Below, piece by piece: positions 1 to 9,366 of a DNA stretch of 64,000 nt; position 1 is the first letter of the stretch, and every line of letters starts with the position of its first letter. Source of the stretch: Nitratireductor sp. (GTDB taxonomy: Bacteria; Pseudomonadota; Alphaproteobacteria; Rhizobiales; Rhizobiaceae); assembly GCF_017794765.1 (NCBI RefSeq), contig NZ_CP051236.1, positions 251,640 through 315,639 on the forward strand, given 5' to 3'. The notes beneath the pieces are model-generated. The model had not been told where the DNA came from. It saw only the letters and a program-made list of their open reading frames with translations, and searched no databases. Position numbers and translations under genes: made by a program.

Positions 1-65
1 CCCGGTTCCCGACAGGGGCGATGGGGGAAGTGTAGCGGAGGTTTTGAGGGTGGGGAGAAAAGAGC

Positions 66-93
66 GAATAGGGAGTAGCGAATAGCGAGTAGG
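66..93. repeat. Two tandem copies of a 14-base unit
   Basis: The unit gaatagggagtagc (66-79) is followed directly by gaatagcgagtagg (80-93), with two differences. Such short gaatag/gagtag runs look like intergenic filler. I cannot tell whether other copies exist in the genome. Confidence 0.6.
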
Positions 94-115
94 GAACGCG
101 CTTCAACTCCCTCGT

Positions 116-140
116 GATCCCATGGCCTGATCATGGGATC
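116..140. repeat. Perfect inverted repeat, 9-bp arms
   Basis: Arms gatcccatg (116-124) and catgggatc (132-140) are exact reverse complements around a 7-base loop. It resembles the palindromic intergenic repeats common in Hyphomicrobiales. No T-run follows, so a terminator role is unproven. Confidence 0.6.
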
Positions 141-230
141 CATGCCGTTGCGGTGGTGACGGGGTAGGAGTGAGAAAAAATGTACGTGCCCGGGACGGGC
201 CGAAGTTTATCCCCGGCGTCCCGGCAAGGG

Positions 231-251
231 TCCTCGGATCAGGTCCGAGGA
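231..251. repeat. Inverted repeat, 8-bp arms
   Basis: Arms tcctcgga (231-238) and tccgagga (244-251) flank tcagg. This is the widespread alphaproteobacterial intergenic palindrome of the form tcctcgga-tcagg-tccgagga. It probably folds in transcripts leaving the reductase gene; any function is inference. Confidence 0.6.
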
Positions 252-425
252 TGACGAGGGAGTGTTCGGGGTCGCAGCCCCTTCTACCCGCACCCGTTCG
301 GCAGGTTCAGGAGGCGAAGGGGCAAAGATGTGGTGCGATCATGTGAAGAGCTTCATCCCGACCGGGCGAAGCGCCAACCGGACCGCATGGCAATGGGGCC
401 GAGACGCCCTGCCCTGAACACAACC

Positions 426-1253
426 TCAGCCGACGAAGGCGCGCTCGACGACGAAATCGGCCGGCTCGGCGTTGGAGCCTTCCTTGAGGCCCGCCTTCTC
501 GACCAGCGCCTTCACATCCTTGAGCATGGCCATGGAGCCGCAGATCATGACGCGGTCATTCTCGCGATCGAAAGGCTCGGTGCCGAGCTTCTTGAAGAGT
601 TCGCCATTCTCAATCAGCGTCGTGATGCGTCCCATTACGGGCGAGGTTTCGCGCGTGGTGGAGGTGAAATGGGTCAGGCGGCCCTCGACCAGCTCGCCGA
701 TCAGCGGATCGTCCCTGAGAGCGGTCACCAGTTCCTTGCCGTAGTCAAGCTCGGCGACGTCGCGGCAGGTGTGGGTGAGAATGATGTCGTCGAACTTCTC
801 ATAGGTCTCCGGGTCGCGGATCAGGCTCGCGAAGGGCGCGATGCCCGTGCCGGTGGAGATCATGTAGAGGTTTTTCGCCGGCGTCAGCGCATCGTTGACC
901 AGCGTACCAGTGGACTTCTGGCGCATGAGCACCGTGTCGCCGGGCTGGATCTTCTGCAGATGCTGGGTCAGCGGACCATCCGGCACCTTGATGGAGAAGA
1001 ACTCCACCTCCTCGTCCCAGGCGGGGCTGGCGATGGAATAGGCACGGAAGACAGGCTTCTCCGCATTGGGCAGGCCGATCATCACGAACTCGCCGGAGCG
1101 GAAGCGGAAGCTCTGCGGCCGCGTGATGCGGAAGGCAAAGAGATTGTCCGTGTAGTGTTTCACCGATGTCACGCGCTCGGCAAAGCAGCCGGCGGGAATC
1201 GGGAATTCAGGGGTCTTTTCGGCGTCGTTCTCGCGGAGCGCAGCGCTGTCCAT
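426..1253 (-). CDS. fpr: Ferredoxin--NADP+ reductase
   Basis: FAD enzyme of the bacterial Fpr type that moves electrons between NADPH and ferredoxin or flavodoxin in the cytoplasm. The FAD-binding RAYS motif is at residues 70-73, the NADP-binding STGTGIAPF at 133-141, and the protein ends VERAFVG, as subclass I bacterial reductases do. I chose the ATG at 1253 (275 residues) because GAGGAC lies in good position upstream; an in-frame ATG at 1364 would add 37 residues with no family resemblance. It is divergent from the hydantoinase pair and leftward alone. Family members often respond to oxidative stress, but no regulator site was recognised here. Confidence 0.93.
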   Translation of the reverse strand: MDSAALRENDAEKTPEFPIPAGCFAERVTSVKHYTDNLFAFRITRPQSFRFRSGEFVMIGLPNAEKPVFRAYSIASPAWDEEVEFFSIKVPDGPLTQHLQKIQPGDTVLMRQKSTGTLVNDALTPAKNLYMISTGTGIAPFASLIRDPETYEKFDDIILTHTCRDVAELDYGKELVTALRDDPLIGELVEGRLTHFTSTTRETSPVMGRITTLIENGELFKKLGTEPFDRENDRVMICGSMAMLKDVKALVEKAGLKEGSNAEPADFVVERAFVG

Positions 1254-1353
1254 GAATACTGTCCTCGTTCGGTCGGAAGTCTCTAAGCCGGTTTCCGGTT
1301 CGGATGCAAACCCAAATCGCGGTACCAATGGCTGCTCTTGCCTGTCGAAATTA

Positions 1354-1380
1354 TTAGTATACAAATGAATTTGACGTCAA
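1354..1380. promoter_or_regulatory. Possible operator in the fpr-hyuA divergent region
   Basis: The divergent region holds a perfect 10-bp palindrome TTGACGTCAA (1371-1380) and, just before it, tagtatacaaa, which resembles the GTNNAC core of GntR-family operators. No regulator gene is adjacent. Either site could control the hydantoinase genes; this is a guess from symmetry only. Confidence 0.3.
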
Positions 1381-1448
1381 GTTTGGTGCGTTCGACACCT
1401 ATTTCATTTGGTCGGGTCAACAAAGGTTTCACATTCCGGATTTCACCC

Positions 1449-3536
1449 ATGAATCAGAAAAAAGGCATCAATTCGGGTTCTGTGGTCGTCGGCATCGATG
1501 TGGGCGGCACCTTCACCGACCTGATCCTGATCGATTCCCGCGAAGGGTCGGACACGGGAGCCCGGGTGCGGGTCGCCAAGACCCCGACCACCGTCGAGAA
1601 CCAGGCTTTCGGTGTGGTCAACGCGATACGCGAGACCGGGGTTCCGGCATCCGAGATCGGCCTGATCGTGCATGGCACGACCACCACGACCAATGCGGTG
1701 CTGGAGCGGCAGCTTGCCAGAACCGGGATGATAACAACCGCCGGTTTCCGCGACATCATCGAGCTTGGGCGGCGCACACGACCACAGGCCTATGGCATGA
1801 CAGGAACCTTCACTCCGGTGGTGCCGCGCAATCTGCGGCTCGAAGTGGATGAGCGCATGGACGCCGCCGGAAACGTGCTCACACCACTCGATGAGGATGG
1901 CGTGCGCGCGGCGGTAAAGGCGCTGCTCGATCAGGGTTGCGTTTCACTGGTGATCCATTTTCTCCATGCCTATGCCAACCCGGCGCACGAAAAGCGCGCC
2001 GCCGAAATCGCCGCCGAACTCTGGCCCAACAATTACATCACCACTGGACATGCGCTGCTTTCCGAAGCGCGCGAGTTCGAGCGCGGCGTAACGGCTGCGG
2101 TCAACGCCTCGGTGCAGCCGATCCTGGAGCGCTACATCGCCCGGCTTTCGAACGAGTTGCAAGGCCTCGGCTATGCGCGCGACTTTCTGGTGATGAACGG
2201 AAATGGCGGCATGATTTCCGCTGCCCATGTGGCCCGTGAGGCCGCCAAGACGGTGATGTCCGGCCCGGCCTCGGGCGTGATGGCCGCAGCCTTCACGGCG
2301 CGGCGGGCGGGCGTCGACAATCTCATCACCTACGATATGGGCGGCACATCCACCGATGTGGCTCTGGTGCGCGGCGCGCGACCGGCCGTCTCCAACGAGA
2401 TTGAGGTGGAATATGCCATGCCGATCCACGTGCCGATGGTGGACGTGCACACGGTGGGAGCCGGCGGCGGATCGATCGCGCGCGTCAACGATGCGGGGCT
2501 CCTGGAAGTGGGACCGCAGAGTGCGGGCGCAAAGCCTGGCCCGATCTGCTATGGCCGCGGCGGCACGGAGCCGACCATCTCCGATGCCAATCTTCTTCTG
2601 GGCCGGTTGAACTCGAAAAAACTTCTCTCCGTCGACAATCCGGTTTCCGTTTCCGATGTCGAGGCGATCTTTGCAAAAAGGCTTGGAAGCCGTCTCGGGC
2701 TTTCGGGCGTGGAAGCGGCGGGTGCGGTGCTGCAGATCGCCAACATCAAGATGGCGGGCGCGATCCGCATGGTCTCGCTCGGCAAGGGGCACGACCCGCG
2801 CGATTTCGCGCTGTTCGCTTTCGGCGGCGCTGGGCCGCTGCATGCGGCAGCCCTCGCTCGCGAACTGGGCATTCCGCGCGTGATGGTGCCGGCACGGCCC
2901 GGCATCACCAATGCGCTTGGCTGCGTGGTCGCCGATCTGCGGCACGATTTCGTGCGCACGGTGAACCGCCCTGTCGCGAGCCTCGACGTGGCGCTGGTCA
3001 AAAGCCTGCTCGAAGAGCAGCGCGCCGAGGGCGAGGCGCTGATCGCGGAAGAGACGGTCCAGCCGGAGCGCATCGAGTGCGTGCACACGGCGGACATGCA
3101 GTTTGTTGGCCAGACGCATCTCATCAATGTGCCGCTGCCCGGCCCCGAGATCGATCGGGACACGCTGCAGACGCTTTTTGAAGAAGCCTATTTCGCCCGC
3201 TTCAAGGTGCGTCTGCCAGAGATCCGCGCCAATCTCGTCAATCTCAACACCTCCGTGATCGGCGTGCGCGCCGATATCGACCTTGCCAGCCTGATCGACC
3301 CGGCGGGACGTGTGGCAACACTGACCGAAGCGCTGAACGAAAAACGACAGGTCTGGTTTGCCGGCGACTGGCACGACACGCCGGTCTATGCCCGCGAAAA
3401 ACTGCCGCTCGATGCGGAGATCGAGGGGCCGGCGATCCTTGAACAGCTCGACACGACAACGGTGATCGAACCCGGCGACCGGGCCGCATCCGATGCCGAT
3501 GGGAACATCATCATCACGGTGGGAGCGGGCCGATGA
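1449..3536 (+). CDS. hyuA: Hydantoinase/oxoprolinase subunit A family protein
   Basis: ATP-dependent amidohydrolase subunit of the N-methylhydantoinase A / 5-oxoprolinase family, which with subunit B opens cyclic amides such as hydantoins or 5-oxoproline. The actin-like ATP-binding motif GIDVGGTFTD is at residues 15-24, followed by HGTTTTTNAV near 77 and a second glycine-rich YDMGGTSTD signature near 297. About 695 residues from the ATG at 1449 matches the family; the frame is open from 1338 but the extra residues are unlike it. The ribosome site at 1449 is weak. The stop overlaps the start of subunit B (ATGA), implying translational coupling. The substrate cannot be named from sequence. Confidence 0.9.
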   Translation: MNQKKGINSGSVVVGIDVGGTFTDLILIDSREGSDTGARVRVAKTPTTVENQAFGVVNAIRETGVPASEIGLIVHGTTTTTNAVLERQLARTGMITTAGFRDIIELGRRTRPQAYGMTGTFTPVVPRNLRLEVDERMDAAGNVLTPLDEDGVRAAVKALLDQGCVSLVIHFLHAYANPAHEKRAAEIAAELWPNNYITTGHALLSEAREFERGVTAAVNASVQPILERYIARLSNELQGLGYARDFLVMNGNGGMISAAHVAREAAKTVMSGPASGVMAAAFTARRAGVDNLITYDMGGTSTDVALVRGARPAVSNEIEVEYAMPIHVPMVDVHTVGAGGGSIARVNDAGLLEVGPQSAGAKPGPICYGRGGTEPTISDANLLLGRLNSKKLLSVDNPVSVSDVEAIFAKRLGSRLGLSGVEAAGAVLQIANIKMAGAIRMVSLGKGHDPRDFALFAFGGAGPLHAAALARELGIPRVMVPARPGITNALGCVVADLRHDFVRTVNRPVASLDVALVKSLLEEQRAEGEALIAEETVQPERIECVHTADMQFVGQTHLINVPLPGPEIDRDTLQTLFEEAYFARFKVRLPEIRANLVNLNTSVIGVRADIDLASLIDPAGRVATLTEALNEKRQVWFAGDWHDTPVYAREKLPLDAEIEGPAILEQLDTTTVIEPGDRAASDADGNIIITVGAGR

Positions 3537-5284
3537 ACGACACCTCTTCTCTCGACGCCATCACGCTCTCGGTCATCCAGGCGGCGCTACAGCAGGTGTG
3601 CGACGAGATGGACCTGACCTTCTCGCGCGCCGCCTTCTCGCCCGTAATCGCCGAGGCAAACGACCGTTCGGATGGCATCTACGCCGCCGAGGATGGCGCG
3701 CTGATCGCGCAGGGCTCGGCCGGTCTGCCGGTCTTTGTCGGCGTGATGCAGTATTCCACGCGCACGCTCATCGAGCGCATCGCGGGTGGCGAGACGGCAG
3801 CGCCCGAGCCCGGCGACATCTACATCGTCAACGACCCGTATCTCGGCGGCACACACCTCATGGATGTGCGCTTTGCCATGCCGGTCTGGCGTGATGGGAA
3901 AATCTTCTGCTGGCTCTCCAACACCGGCCACTGGCCGGACATTGGCGGCGCGGTTCCGGGCGGCTTTTCCGCCTCCGCCACGGCGGTGGAGCAGGAAGGG
4001 CTGCGCCTGCCGCCGGTGAAGCTTTTCAAGAAGGGCGAACTCGACCCGGAAATCTACGCGATCATCTGCTCCAACATCCGCGTTGCCGACCAGCGCATCG
4101 GCGATATTCGCGCGCAGGGCGCGGCTTTGGAAGTGGGTGCAGATCGGCTGGCACAGGTGCTCGACCGCTATGGCGACGAGACCGTGCGACAGGCCATTGC
4201 CGAACTGCGCACCCGCGCGGCGACGCAGATGCGCGCGCTGATCGCGCCGATCCCCGACGGGGTCTATCGCGGCGAGGCTTTCGTGGATTCCGACGGCGTG
4301 ATGGACGAACCGCTGACCATCGCGCTGGCCATCGAAAAGAAGGGCGACACGCTGACCTTCGATTTCGAAGGATCGAGCCCGCCCTGCATGGGGCCGATGA
4401 ACAGCGTGCTCGCGACAACGCTGTCCTCCGTCTATCTGGCGATGCGCCATATCTTTCCCGAAGTGCCGCTGAGTGCGGGCGCGTTCGAGCCGCTGATCAT
4501 CAAGAGGCCGGAGGGTACGTTTCTCGACGCGCGCTATCCGCGCCCGGTCTCGGGCTGTGCGGCGGAGGTCTCGCAGCGCATTGCGGAGGCCGTGTTCGCG
4601 GCGATGGTGAAGGCGCTGCCGGAAAAGGTGACTGCTGCACCTGCCGGCTCCAGCGGCAATTTCGCGCTTGGCGGGCATGACCCGGCGCGGGGCCGTGATT
4701 TCGTGATGTACCAGATTTCCGGCGGCGGCTATGGCGGCAATGCCGACCATGACGGGCTGACCAATGGGTGCTCTACCATCGGTATCTCCAAATCGCCTCC
4801 GGTGGAGGTAATGGAGCAGGCCTTTCCCGTGCTCTATCGGCGCTATGCGCTGCGCGAGGGCTCGGGCGGTGCCGGCGAGCATCGCGGCGGGTTCGGCCTT
4901 TCCTATGAGGTGGAGCTTCTGCGCGGCGACGCCCGCGCCTCCTTCGTGATGGATCACGGTCGCACCGGCCCGCAGGGCGTGCTTGGCGGGAAGGACGGCA
5001 GGGTGAACGAGGTGACGGTGTGGCGCGATGGCAGCGCGCATGTGCCGCCGCATCTTTCCAAGGAACAGGATATTCCGCTGAAAGCCGGTGACCGGGTTTG
5101 TGTTGGCACACCCGGCGGCGGCGGCTATGGCGATCCTCTGAAGCGCGCGCCGGAAAAGGTGCTGCGGGATGTGGCGCTCGGATATTACACAGCGGACGAG
5201 GCCGAGGCGCTGTTTGGCGTGGTGTTCAGCGCAGATGGGATGACGGTGGACGAAGTGGCGACGCTGGCGAAGCGCGGCGGCTGA
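3533..5284 (+). CDS. hyuB: Hydantoinase/oxoprolinase subunit B family protein
   Basis: Partner of the preceding gene: the catalytic B subunit of an N-methylhydantoinase/acetophenone carboxylase/5-oxoprolinase type enzyme. Family hallmarks visible are DRSDGIY (44-50), NDPYLGGTH (100-108) and the C-terminal GTPGGGGYGDP. The 583 residues are full length. Its ATG overlaps the stop of subunit A by four bases, so the two are co-translated. No transporter or hydantoinase accessory gene follows, so the pathway served is open. Carbamoyl-hydantoin, oxoproline or other lactam substrates are all possible. Confidence 0.9.
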   Translation: MNDTSSLDAITLSVIQAALQQVCDEMDLTFSRAAFSPVIAEANDRSDGIYAAEDGALIAQGSAGLPVFVGVMQYSTRTLIERIAGGETAAPEPGDIYIVNDPYLGGTHLMDVRFAMPVWRDGKIFCWLSNTGHWPDIGGAVPGGFSASATAVEQEGLRLPPVKLFKKGELDPEIYAIICSNIRVADQRIGDIRAQGAALEVGADRLAQVLDRYGDETVRQAIAELRTRAATQMRALIAPIPDGVYRGEAFVDSDGVMDEPLTIALAIEKKGDTLTFDFEGSSPPCMGPMNSVLATTLSSVYLAMRHIFPEVPLSAGAFEPLIIKRPEGTFLDARYPRPVSGCAAEVSQRIAEAVFAAMVKALPEKVTAAPAGSSGNFALGGHDPARGRDFVMYQISGGGYGGNADHDGLTNGCSTIGISKSPPVEVMEQAFPVLYRRYALREGSGGAGEHRGGFGLSYEVELLRGDARASFVMDHGRTGPQGVLGGKDGRVNEVTVWRDGSAHVPPHLSKEQDIPLKAGDRVCVGTPGGGGYGDPLKRAPEKVLRDVALGYYTADEAEALFGVVFSADGMTVDEVATLAKRGG

Positions 5285-5298
5285 GAGGGTTGAGCCAG

Positions 5299-5345
5299 GC
5301 GCCCTCATCCTGAGCTTGTCGAAGGGCGAGGGCGCTTGTTGCCAT
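5299..5345. repeat. Intergenic palindromic repeat
   Basis: Outer arms gcgccctc (5299-5306) and gagggcgc (5338-5345) enclose the motif catcctgagcttgtcgaagg, a palindromic intergenic element seen widely in alphaproteobacteria and beyond. It lies between convergent genes, so it may serve as a bidirectional terminator. Mobility is inferred from its wide distribution. Confidence 0.7.
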
Positions 5346-5355
5346 AGGGCGCCAC

Positions 5356-6372
5356 TCACTCCCCAAGCAGCCGAAACTCCAGATAGAGATTGCGCTGCAG
5401 GAGCGAGTGGTTGTCGTCGGACATGAGCGAGACCATGGTCGCGCCATCGGCGCGCTGCCAGACATCGAGCGCTTCCATATTGTCGATCTGGTAGTCCATA
5501 CCGGCGGTGAAGAGCACCGGACCGTCCGCCACGCTTCCAGGCGCAATGGAAGCGCCTTCGATCCGGCGTATGCGCATTGCCACACCGCTGGCGAAGGCGA
5601 AACGGCGCTCCAGCAGAAGCAGATCGCCATCGGGCAGAAATGCACCATCGGTGATGTCGAAACCCTCGGAGCGCGCGACGGTGAAGACGCCCTTCAACGG
5701 CCCCTCGAGAATGGCGGCAAAGCAATTGCCATCCTCATCGATGCTGCGCTCGGCAACGACGACACGCGCCCCATCAAGCCGCCCGCCCGGCGGCGCATAG
5801 GCGATGGTTTCGAAGCCGCGATTGCTGCGCAACTCCTCTCGCGGGACGAGATAATCGAGATCGCGGATGGCAGCTCCCATGGCATCGCGCTCGATCTCGA
5901 ACTCGGCAATGCGCTGAACGCGCTCGAAGCTTACGGTAGCCAGTTCGCCGCTGACGGCGATGCCCTCGGCATCGGTGGTCCATTTCTCGCGCGTGGAATT
6001 GCCGTCTCCGTCCACCATGGGCTGCATGGAGAACTCGGCAAAGCCGGAAGGCCGTCCCTCGGCATCTCGGGTCACAGTCCCGAAAAACCAGAACCCCGTG
6101 TCGGAAACGCCGATGAGCTCAGTGCCAGGCGAGGTGAAGCGAAAAGACGAAAACGCCCCGAAATGATCGACCGGTGAGGTCATGGAGAGACCGCCGACAA
6201 ACTCCAGCGGTCCGAATTCGGTTTCATAAGAGCCAATGGCGAAGTGACGAATGGGCACCGCATTGACCGCCATGGGAATGGCCGGTTCCTGCGCCTTTAC
6301 CGGGATGGCGATCGCAAGGGTGAGCGCCGCAAGAAACAGGCGCAGGCCCAAGGGACGCAGACTAGCCCGCAC
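5356..6372 (-). CDS. Secreted phytase-like (esterase-like) beta-propeller protein
   Basis: Probable exported protein of the phytase-like domain family, annotated in many genomes as 'esterase-like activity of phytase family protein'. An N-terminal signal peptide with hydrophobic core [12 protein letters not shown] and a likely cut after VKAQ (about residue 28) is visible. The rest matches that family in pattern: [31 protein letters not shown] and [14 protein letters not shown]. The start overlaps the end of cobT by 11 bases, so it is probably co-expressed with the cobaltochelatase genes, although no functional link to cobalamin is known. Substrate unknown. Confidence 0.8.
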   Translation of the reverse strand: MRASLRPLGLRLFLAALTLAIAIPVKAQEPAIPMAVNAVPIRHFAIGSYETEFGPLEFVGGLSMTSPVDHFGAFSSFRFTSPGTELIGVSDTGFWFFGTVTRDAEGRPSGFAEFSMQPMVDGDGNSTREKWTTDAEGIAVSGELATVSFERVQRIAEFEIERDAMGAAIRDLDYLVPREELRSNRGFETIAYAPPGGRLDGARVVVAERSIDEDGNCFAAILEGPLKGVFTVARSEGFDITDGAFLPDGDLLLLERRFAFASGVAMRIRRIEGASIAPGSVADGPVLFTAGMDYQIDNMEALDVWQRADGATMVSLMSDDNHSLLQRNLYLEFRLLGE

Positions 6373-8248
6373 GCCGCATCGCGCCGCCGCTGCGGCGCGC
6401 GCCCTCTTCCTCGAAGAGCGAGGCCAGCTGCTCGGTCATGGCACCGGCCAGTTCCTCGGCATCGACAATGGTGACGGCGCGGCGATAGTAACGCGTGACG
6501 TCGTGGCCGATGCCGATGGCCAGAAGCTCGACCGGCGAGCGGGTCTCAATCAGGTCGATGACCCCGCGCAGATGCCGCTCCAGATAATTGCCGGGATTGA
6601 CCGACAGGGTGGAATCGTCGACCGGCGCGCCATCGGAAATCATCATCATGATCTTGCGCTGCTCGGGCCGCGCCATCAGGCGCTGGTGCGCCCACAGAAG
6701 CGCCTCGCCATCGATGTTTTCCTTCAGGAGCCCTTCGCGCATCATCAGGCCGAGATTGCGCCGCGCGCGGCGCCAGGGGGCATCGGCGCTCTTGTAGATG
6801 ATGTGGCGCAGATCGTTCAGACGGCCAGGATTGGCGGGCTTGCCTTCCTTGAGCCATTTCTCACGCGCCTGCCCGCCCTTCCACGCTCGCGTGGTGAAGC
6901 CAAGGATCTCGACGCGCACACCGCAGCGCTCCAGCGTGCGGGCCAGAATGTCGGCGCAGGTGGCGGCCACCGTGATCGGCCGGCCTCGCATGGAACCCGA
7001 ATTGTCGAGCACCAGCGTCACCACCGTGTCGCGGAAATTGGTGTCGCGCTCCTGCTTGAAGGAAAGCGGCTGCATGGGATCGATCACGAGGCGCACCAGA
7101 CGCGCCGTGTCGAGAACACCTTCTTCCAGATCGAAATCCCAGGAGCGGTTCTGCTGCGCCATCAGGCGGCGCTGCAGCCGGTTCGCCAGACGCCCGACCA
7201 CGCCCTGCAGATTTGAGAGCTGCTTGTCGAGGAAGGCGCGCAGACGGTCGAGCTCTTCCTCATCGCAAAGCTCTTCAGCGCCGATAGTCTCGTCGAACTC
7301 GGTGGTGAAAACCTTGTAGTCTATGTCGCGCGCGGCCTGGTCGAACGGGCTGTCGGGACGGCGCGCCTCTCCAGGCGTTTCCGAATCGAGCTCGTCGTCT
7401 TCTGAGACATCGTCGGCGGTGGTGTCGCCGGCTTCGCTCTCGCCGGTCTCGGTGTCCTCGCTCTCGCCGCTGGACTCCTCGCCTTCGCTCTCTTCGCCGC
7501 CGGAATCATCCTCTTCGCTCTGCTCGGCCTGTTCCTGCGCCTCGGGTGCGTCGCTGTCTTCCTCGCTCTCCTCGGTCTGCTCTTCCTCGGCCAGGTCCTC
7601 GCCAAGGTCAATGGAGGAGAGAAGATCGCGCACGGCACGGGCAAATCCGTTCTGATCGTCGATCTGGCTCGCTAGCGCGTCAATGTCCGCTGACGCCTTG
7701 TCCTCGACCCAGTCGCGCCAGAGCGCCACAAGCTTCTCGCCGCTTTTTGGCGCAGGGCGACCGGTCAGCTTCTCGCGCACCATCAACGCGATCGCTTCCT
7801 CAAGCGGCGCATCGGCCCTTTCGCTCACATCGGCCAGATTGGCGCGCTCATACTTGTCCTCGAGCATGGCGGCAATGTTGTCCCCCATGCCCTGCATGGC
7901 ACGCGAGCCAATAGCCTCGACGCGCGCCTGCTCGACGGCGTCATAGATGGCACGCGCCTCATTGCCTTCCGGCGCGAGACGACGGTGCAGATCGATGTCG
8001 TGGCAGGCGCGGCGCAGCGCCATGGAATCGCCAATGCCGCGCGTGACCGTGAGCGCTTCGGCCGTCGCCCGTTTGGGCAGATCAGGAAGGCGTGCACGGC
8101 TACCGGTCAGCGACGGCTTGTCCTTGGAAAAGGACACCTCAAGCTCGTGATCGCCCGCCACCGCGCGCATGCAGGCGGTGGTGGCCCGCTTGAACGGGTC
8201 GAGCGGCGCTTCGGCGGCTTGTCCGGGCTTTCGGTTGGTCTGGCTCAC
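6362..8248 (-). CDS. cobT: Aerobic cobaltochelatase subunit CobT
   Basis: Chelatase subunit that with CobS (and CobN) inserts cobalt into hydrogenobyrinic acid a,c-diamide in aerobic cobalamin synthesis. The 628-residue protein has an N-terminal domain, a strongly acidic Glu/Asp/Ser-rich linker (about 215-290), and a C-terminal von Willebrand A-type domain whose metal site is DNSGSMRG near residue 414. It starts 30 bases downstream of cobS, in the same operon. CobN is not in this window. The acidic linker is normal for CobT and is not a repeat expansion. Some CobT/CobS-like pairs serve other MoxR-type roles, but the high similarity of the neighbourhood favours the cobalamin role. Confidence 0.93.
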   Translation of the reverse strand: MSQTNRKPGQAAEAPLDPFKRATTACMRAVAGDHELEVSFSKDKPSLTGSRARLPDLPKRATAEALTVTRGIGDSMALRRACHDIDLHRRLAPEGNEARAIYDAVEQARVEAIGSRAMQGMGDNIAAMLEDKYERANLADVSERADAPLEEAIALMVREKLTGRPAPKSGEKLVALWRDWVEDKASADIDALASQIDDQNGFARAVRDLLSSIDLGEDLAEEEQTEESEEDSDAPEAQEQAEQSEEDDSGGEESEGEESSGESEDTETGESEAGDTTADDVSEDDELDSETPGEARRPDSPFDQAARDIDYKVFTTEFDETIGAEELCDEEELDRLRAFLDKQLSNLQGVVGRLANRLQRRLMAQQNRSWDFDLEEGVLDTARLVRLVIDPMQPLSFKQERDTNFRDTVVTLVLDNSGSMRGRPITVAATCADILARTLERCGVRVEILGFTTRAWKGGQAREKWLKEGKPANPGRLNDLRHIIYKSADAPWRRARRNLGLMMREGLLKENIDGEALLWAHQRLMARPEQRKIMMMISDGAPVDDSTLSVNPGNYLERHLRGVIDLIETRSPVELLAIGIGHDVTRYYRRAVTIVDAEELAGAMTEQLASLFEEEGARRSGGAMRRAG

Positions 8249-8278
8249 GGGTCGTCTTTTCTCGGCCTTGTCGCCGCG

Positions 8279-9268
8279 CTAGCTCAGCGCAACATTCGCA
8301 GCCGATTCCGGCAATTCCTCACCGAAGGCGCGCTGGTAGAACTCGGCGACCAGCGCCCGCTCCAGCTCATCGCATTTGTTGAGGAAGGTAAGGCGGAAAG
8401 CGAAGCCGACATCGCCGAAGATCTCGGCATTTTCCGCCCACATGATCACCGTACGCGGGCTCATGACGGTGGACAGATCACCATTCATGAACGCCGAGCG
8501 CGTGAGATCGGCGACCCGGACCATGCGCGAAACGGTCTCACGCCCCTTCTCGTTCTGAAAATGCTTGTTCTTGGCCTGAACGATGGCGACTTCATCGTCA
8601 TGCGGCAGATAGTTGAGCGTGGTCACGATGGACCAGCGGTCCATCTGCGCCTGGTTGATCTGCTGCGTGCCGTGATAAAGGCCGGTCGTGTCGCCCAGGC
8701 CCACCGTGTTGGCCGTGGCGAAGATGCGGAAGGCGGGATGCGGGCGGATGACGCGGCTCTGATCGAGCAGGGTCAGGCGGCCGGACGATTCCAGAACGCG
8801 CTGGATGACGAACATCACATCCGGACGGCCGGCATCGTACTCATCGAAGACCAGCGCGACATTGTGCTGGTAGGCCCAGGGCAGGATACCGTCCTTGAAC
8901 TCGGTGACCTGCTTGCCTTCCTTGACGACGATGGCGTCCTTGCCGACGAGGTCGATACGGCTGACATGGCTGTCGAGATTGATGCGGACACAGGGCCAGT
9001 TGAGACGGGCGGCCACCTGCTCGATATGGGTCGACTTGCCGGTGCCGTGATACCCGGAAACCATCACGCGGCGATTGTGGGCGAAACCGGCCAGAATGGC
9101 GAGCGTCGTCTGCTTGTCGAACAGATAGTCCGGATCAACGTCCGGCACGTGGGAATCGGCCACGGAATAGGCTGGCACGACCATATCGGAGTCAAACCCG
9201 AATGTATCTTTCACCGAAACGGTCGTGTCGGGCAAATTTGCGATATCGCGGTCAATCTTGTTCATCAT
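8279..9268 (-). CDS. cobS: Aerobic cobaltochelatase subunit CobS
   Basis: AAA+ ATPase subunit of the CobNST cobaltochelatase. Walker [10 protein letters not shown] is near residues 67-76 and Walker [12 protein letters not shown] near 134-144. I chose the ATG at 9268 (or the next ATG, 9265), because GGAGG lies just upstream and the family begins with an MMNKID-like sequence; the frame stays open to an ATG at 9337 without a good ribosome site. The length of about 329 residues fits the family. The gene lies in a leftward operon: J-domain protein, cobS, cobT, phytase-like protein. Confidence 0.93.
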   Translation of the reverse strand: MMNKIDRDIANLPDTTVSVKDTFGFDSDMVVPAYSVADSHVPDVDPDYLFDKQTTLAILAGFAHNRRVMVSGYHGTGKSTHIEQVAARLNWPCVRINLDSHVSRIDLVGKDAIVVKEGKQVTEFKDGILPWAYQHNVALVFDEYDAGRPDVMFVIQRVLESSGRLTLLDQSRVIRPHPAFRIFATANTVGLGDTTGLYHGTQQINQAQMDRWSIVTTLNYLPHDDEVAIVQAKNKHFQNEKGRETVSRMVRVADLTRSAFMNGDLSTVMSPRTVIMWAENAEIFGDVGFAFRLTFLNKCDELERALVAEFYQRAFGEELPESAANVALS

Positions 9269-9322
9269 GCCTCCAGCGGCCAGGCCCTTGCCTGCATCGC
9301 TTGAACTTTTTGTTTTCCGGAA

Positions 9323-9361
9323 CGTCTCATCAGACATCGTTCAAGGCGTCTTATCAGACGC
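9323..9361. repeat. Direct repeat and small hairpin before cobS
   Basis: The sequence cgtct(c/t)atcagac occurs twice (9323-9335 and 9348-9360). The second copy forms a hairpin gcgtct-tatc-agacgc (9346-9361). It sits in the gap between the J-domain gene and cobS and could be an intercistronic stem or an operator. Function unknown. It does not resemble a cobalamin riboswitch. Confidence 0.4.
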
Positions 9362-9366
9362 GCGCT

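Larger units (their letters stand above)
1..425. other. Intergenic region with short repeats, no gene seen
   Basis: No credible coding region lies here; the rightward frame that begins near 330 runs antisense through the reductase gene and is a shadow. The stretch contains a 14-base unit repeated twice in tandem (66-93) and two inverted repeats (116-140 and 231-251). These are listed separately. The inverted repeats lie downstream of the leftward reductase gene and could also end its transcript. Confidence 0.6.

Noticed and set aside
330-1286. 318-residue rightward frame over fpr
   Set aside because: Antisense of the recognisable reductase; no domain resemblance.
1944-3374. 476-residue leftward frame inside hyuA, and a 712-residue leftward frame across hyuB (3587-5725)
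   Set aside because: Both are antisense shadows in high-GC codon-biased genes: they lack family resemblance, are Arg/His/Ala-rich and overlap well supported genes fully.
7985-9304. 439-residue rightward frame over cobS/cobT
   Set aside because: Antisense of two clear chelatase genes; low-complexity composition.
9314-9332. EcfG-like site (GGAAC...CGTT) before cobS
   Set aside because: Spacing is 14, outside 16-17, and the direction is antisense to cobS.
9269-9366. Possible cobalamin riboswitch before cobS
   Set aside because: The gap is only about 100 bases and lacks the conserved B12-box; only a small hairpin is present.
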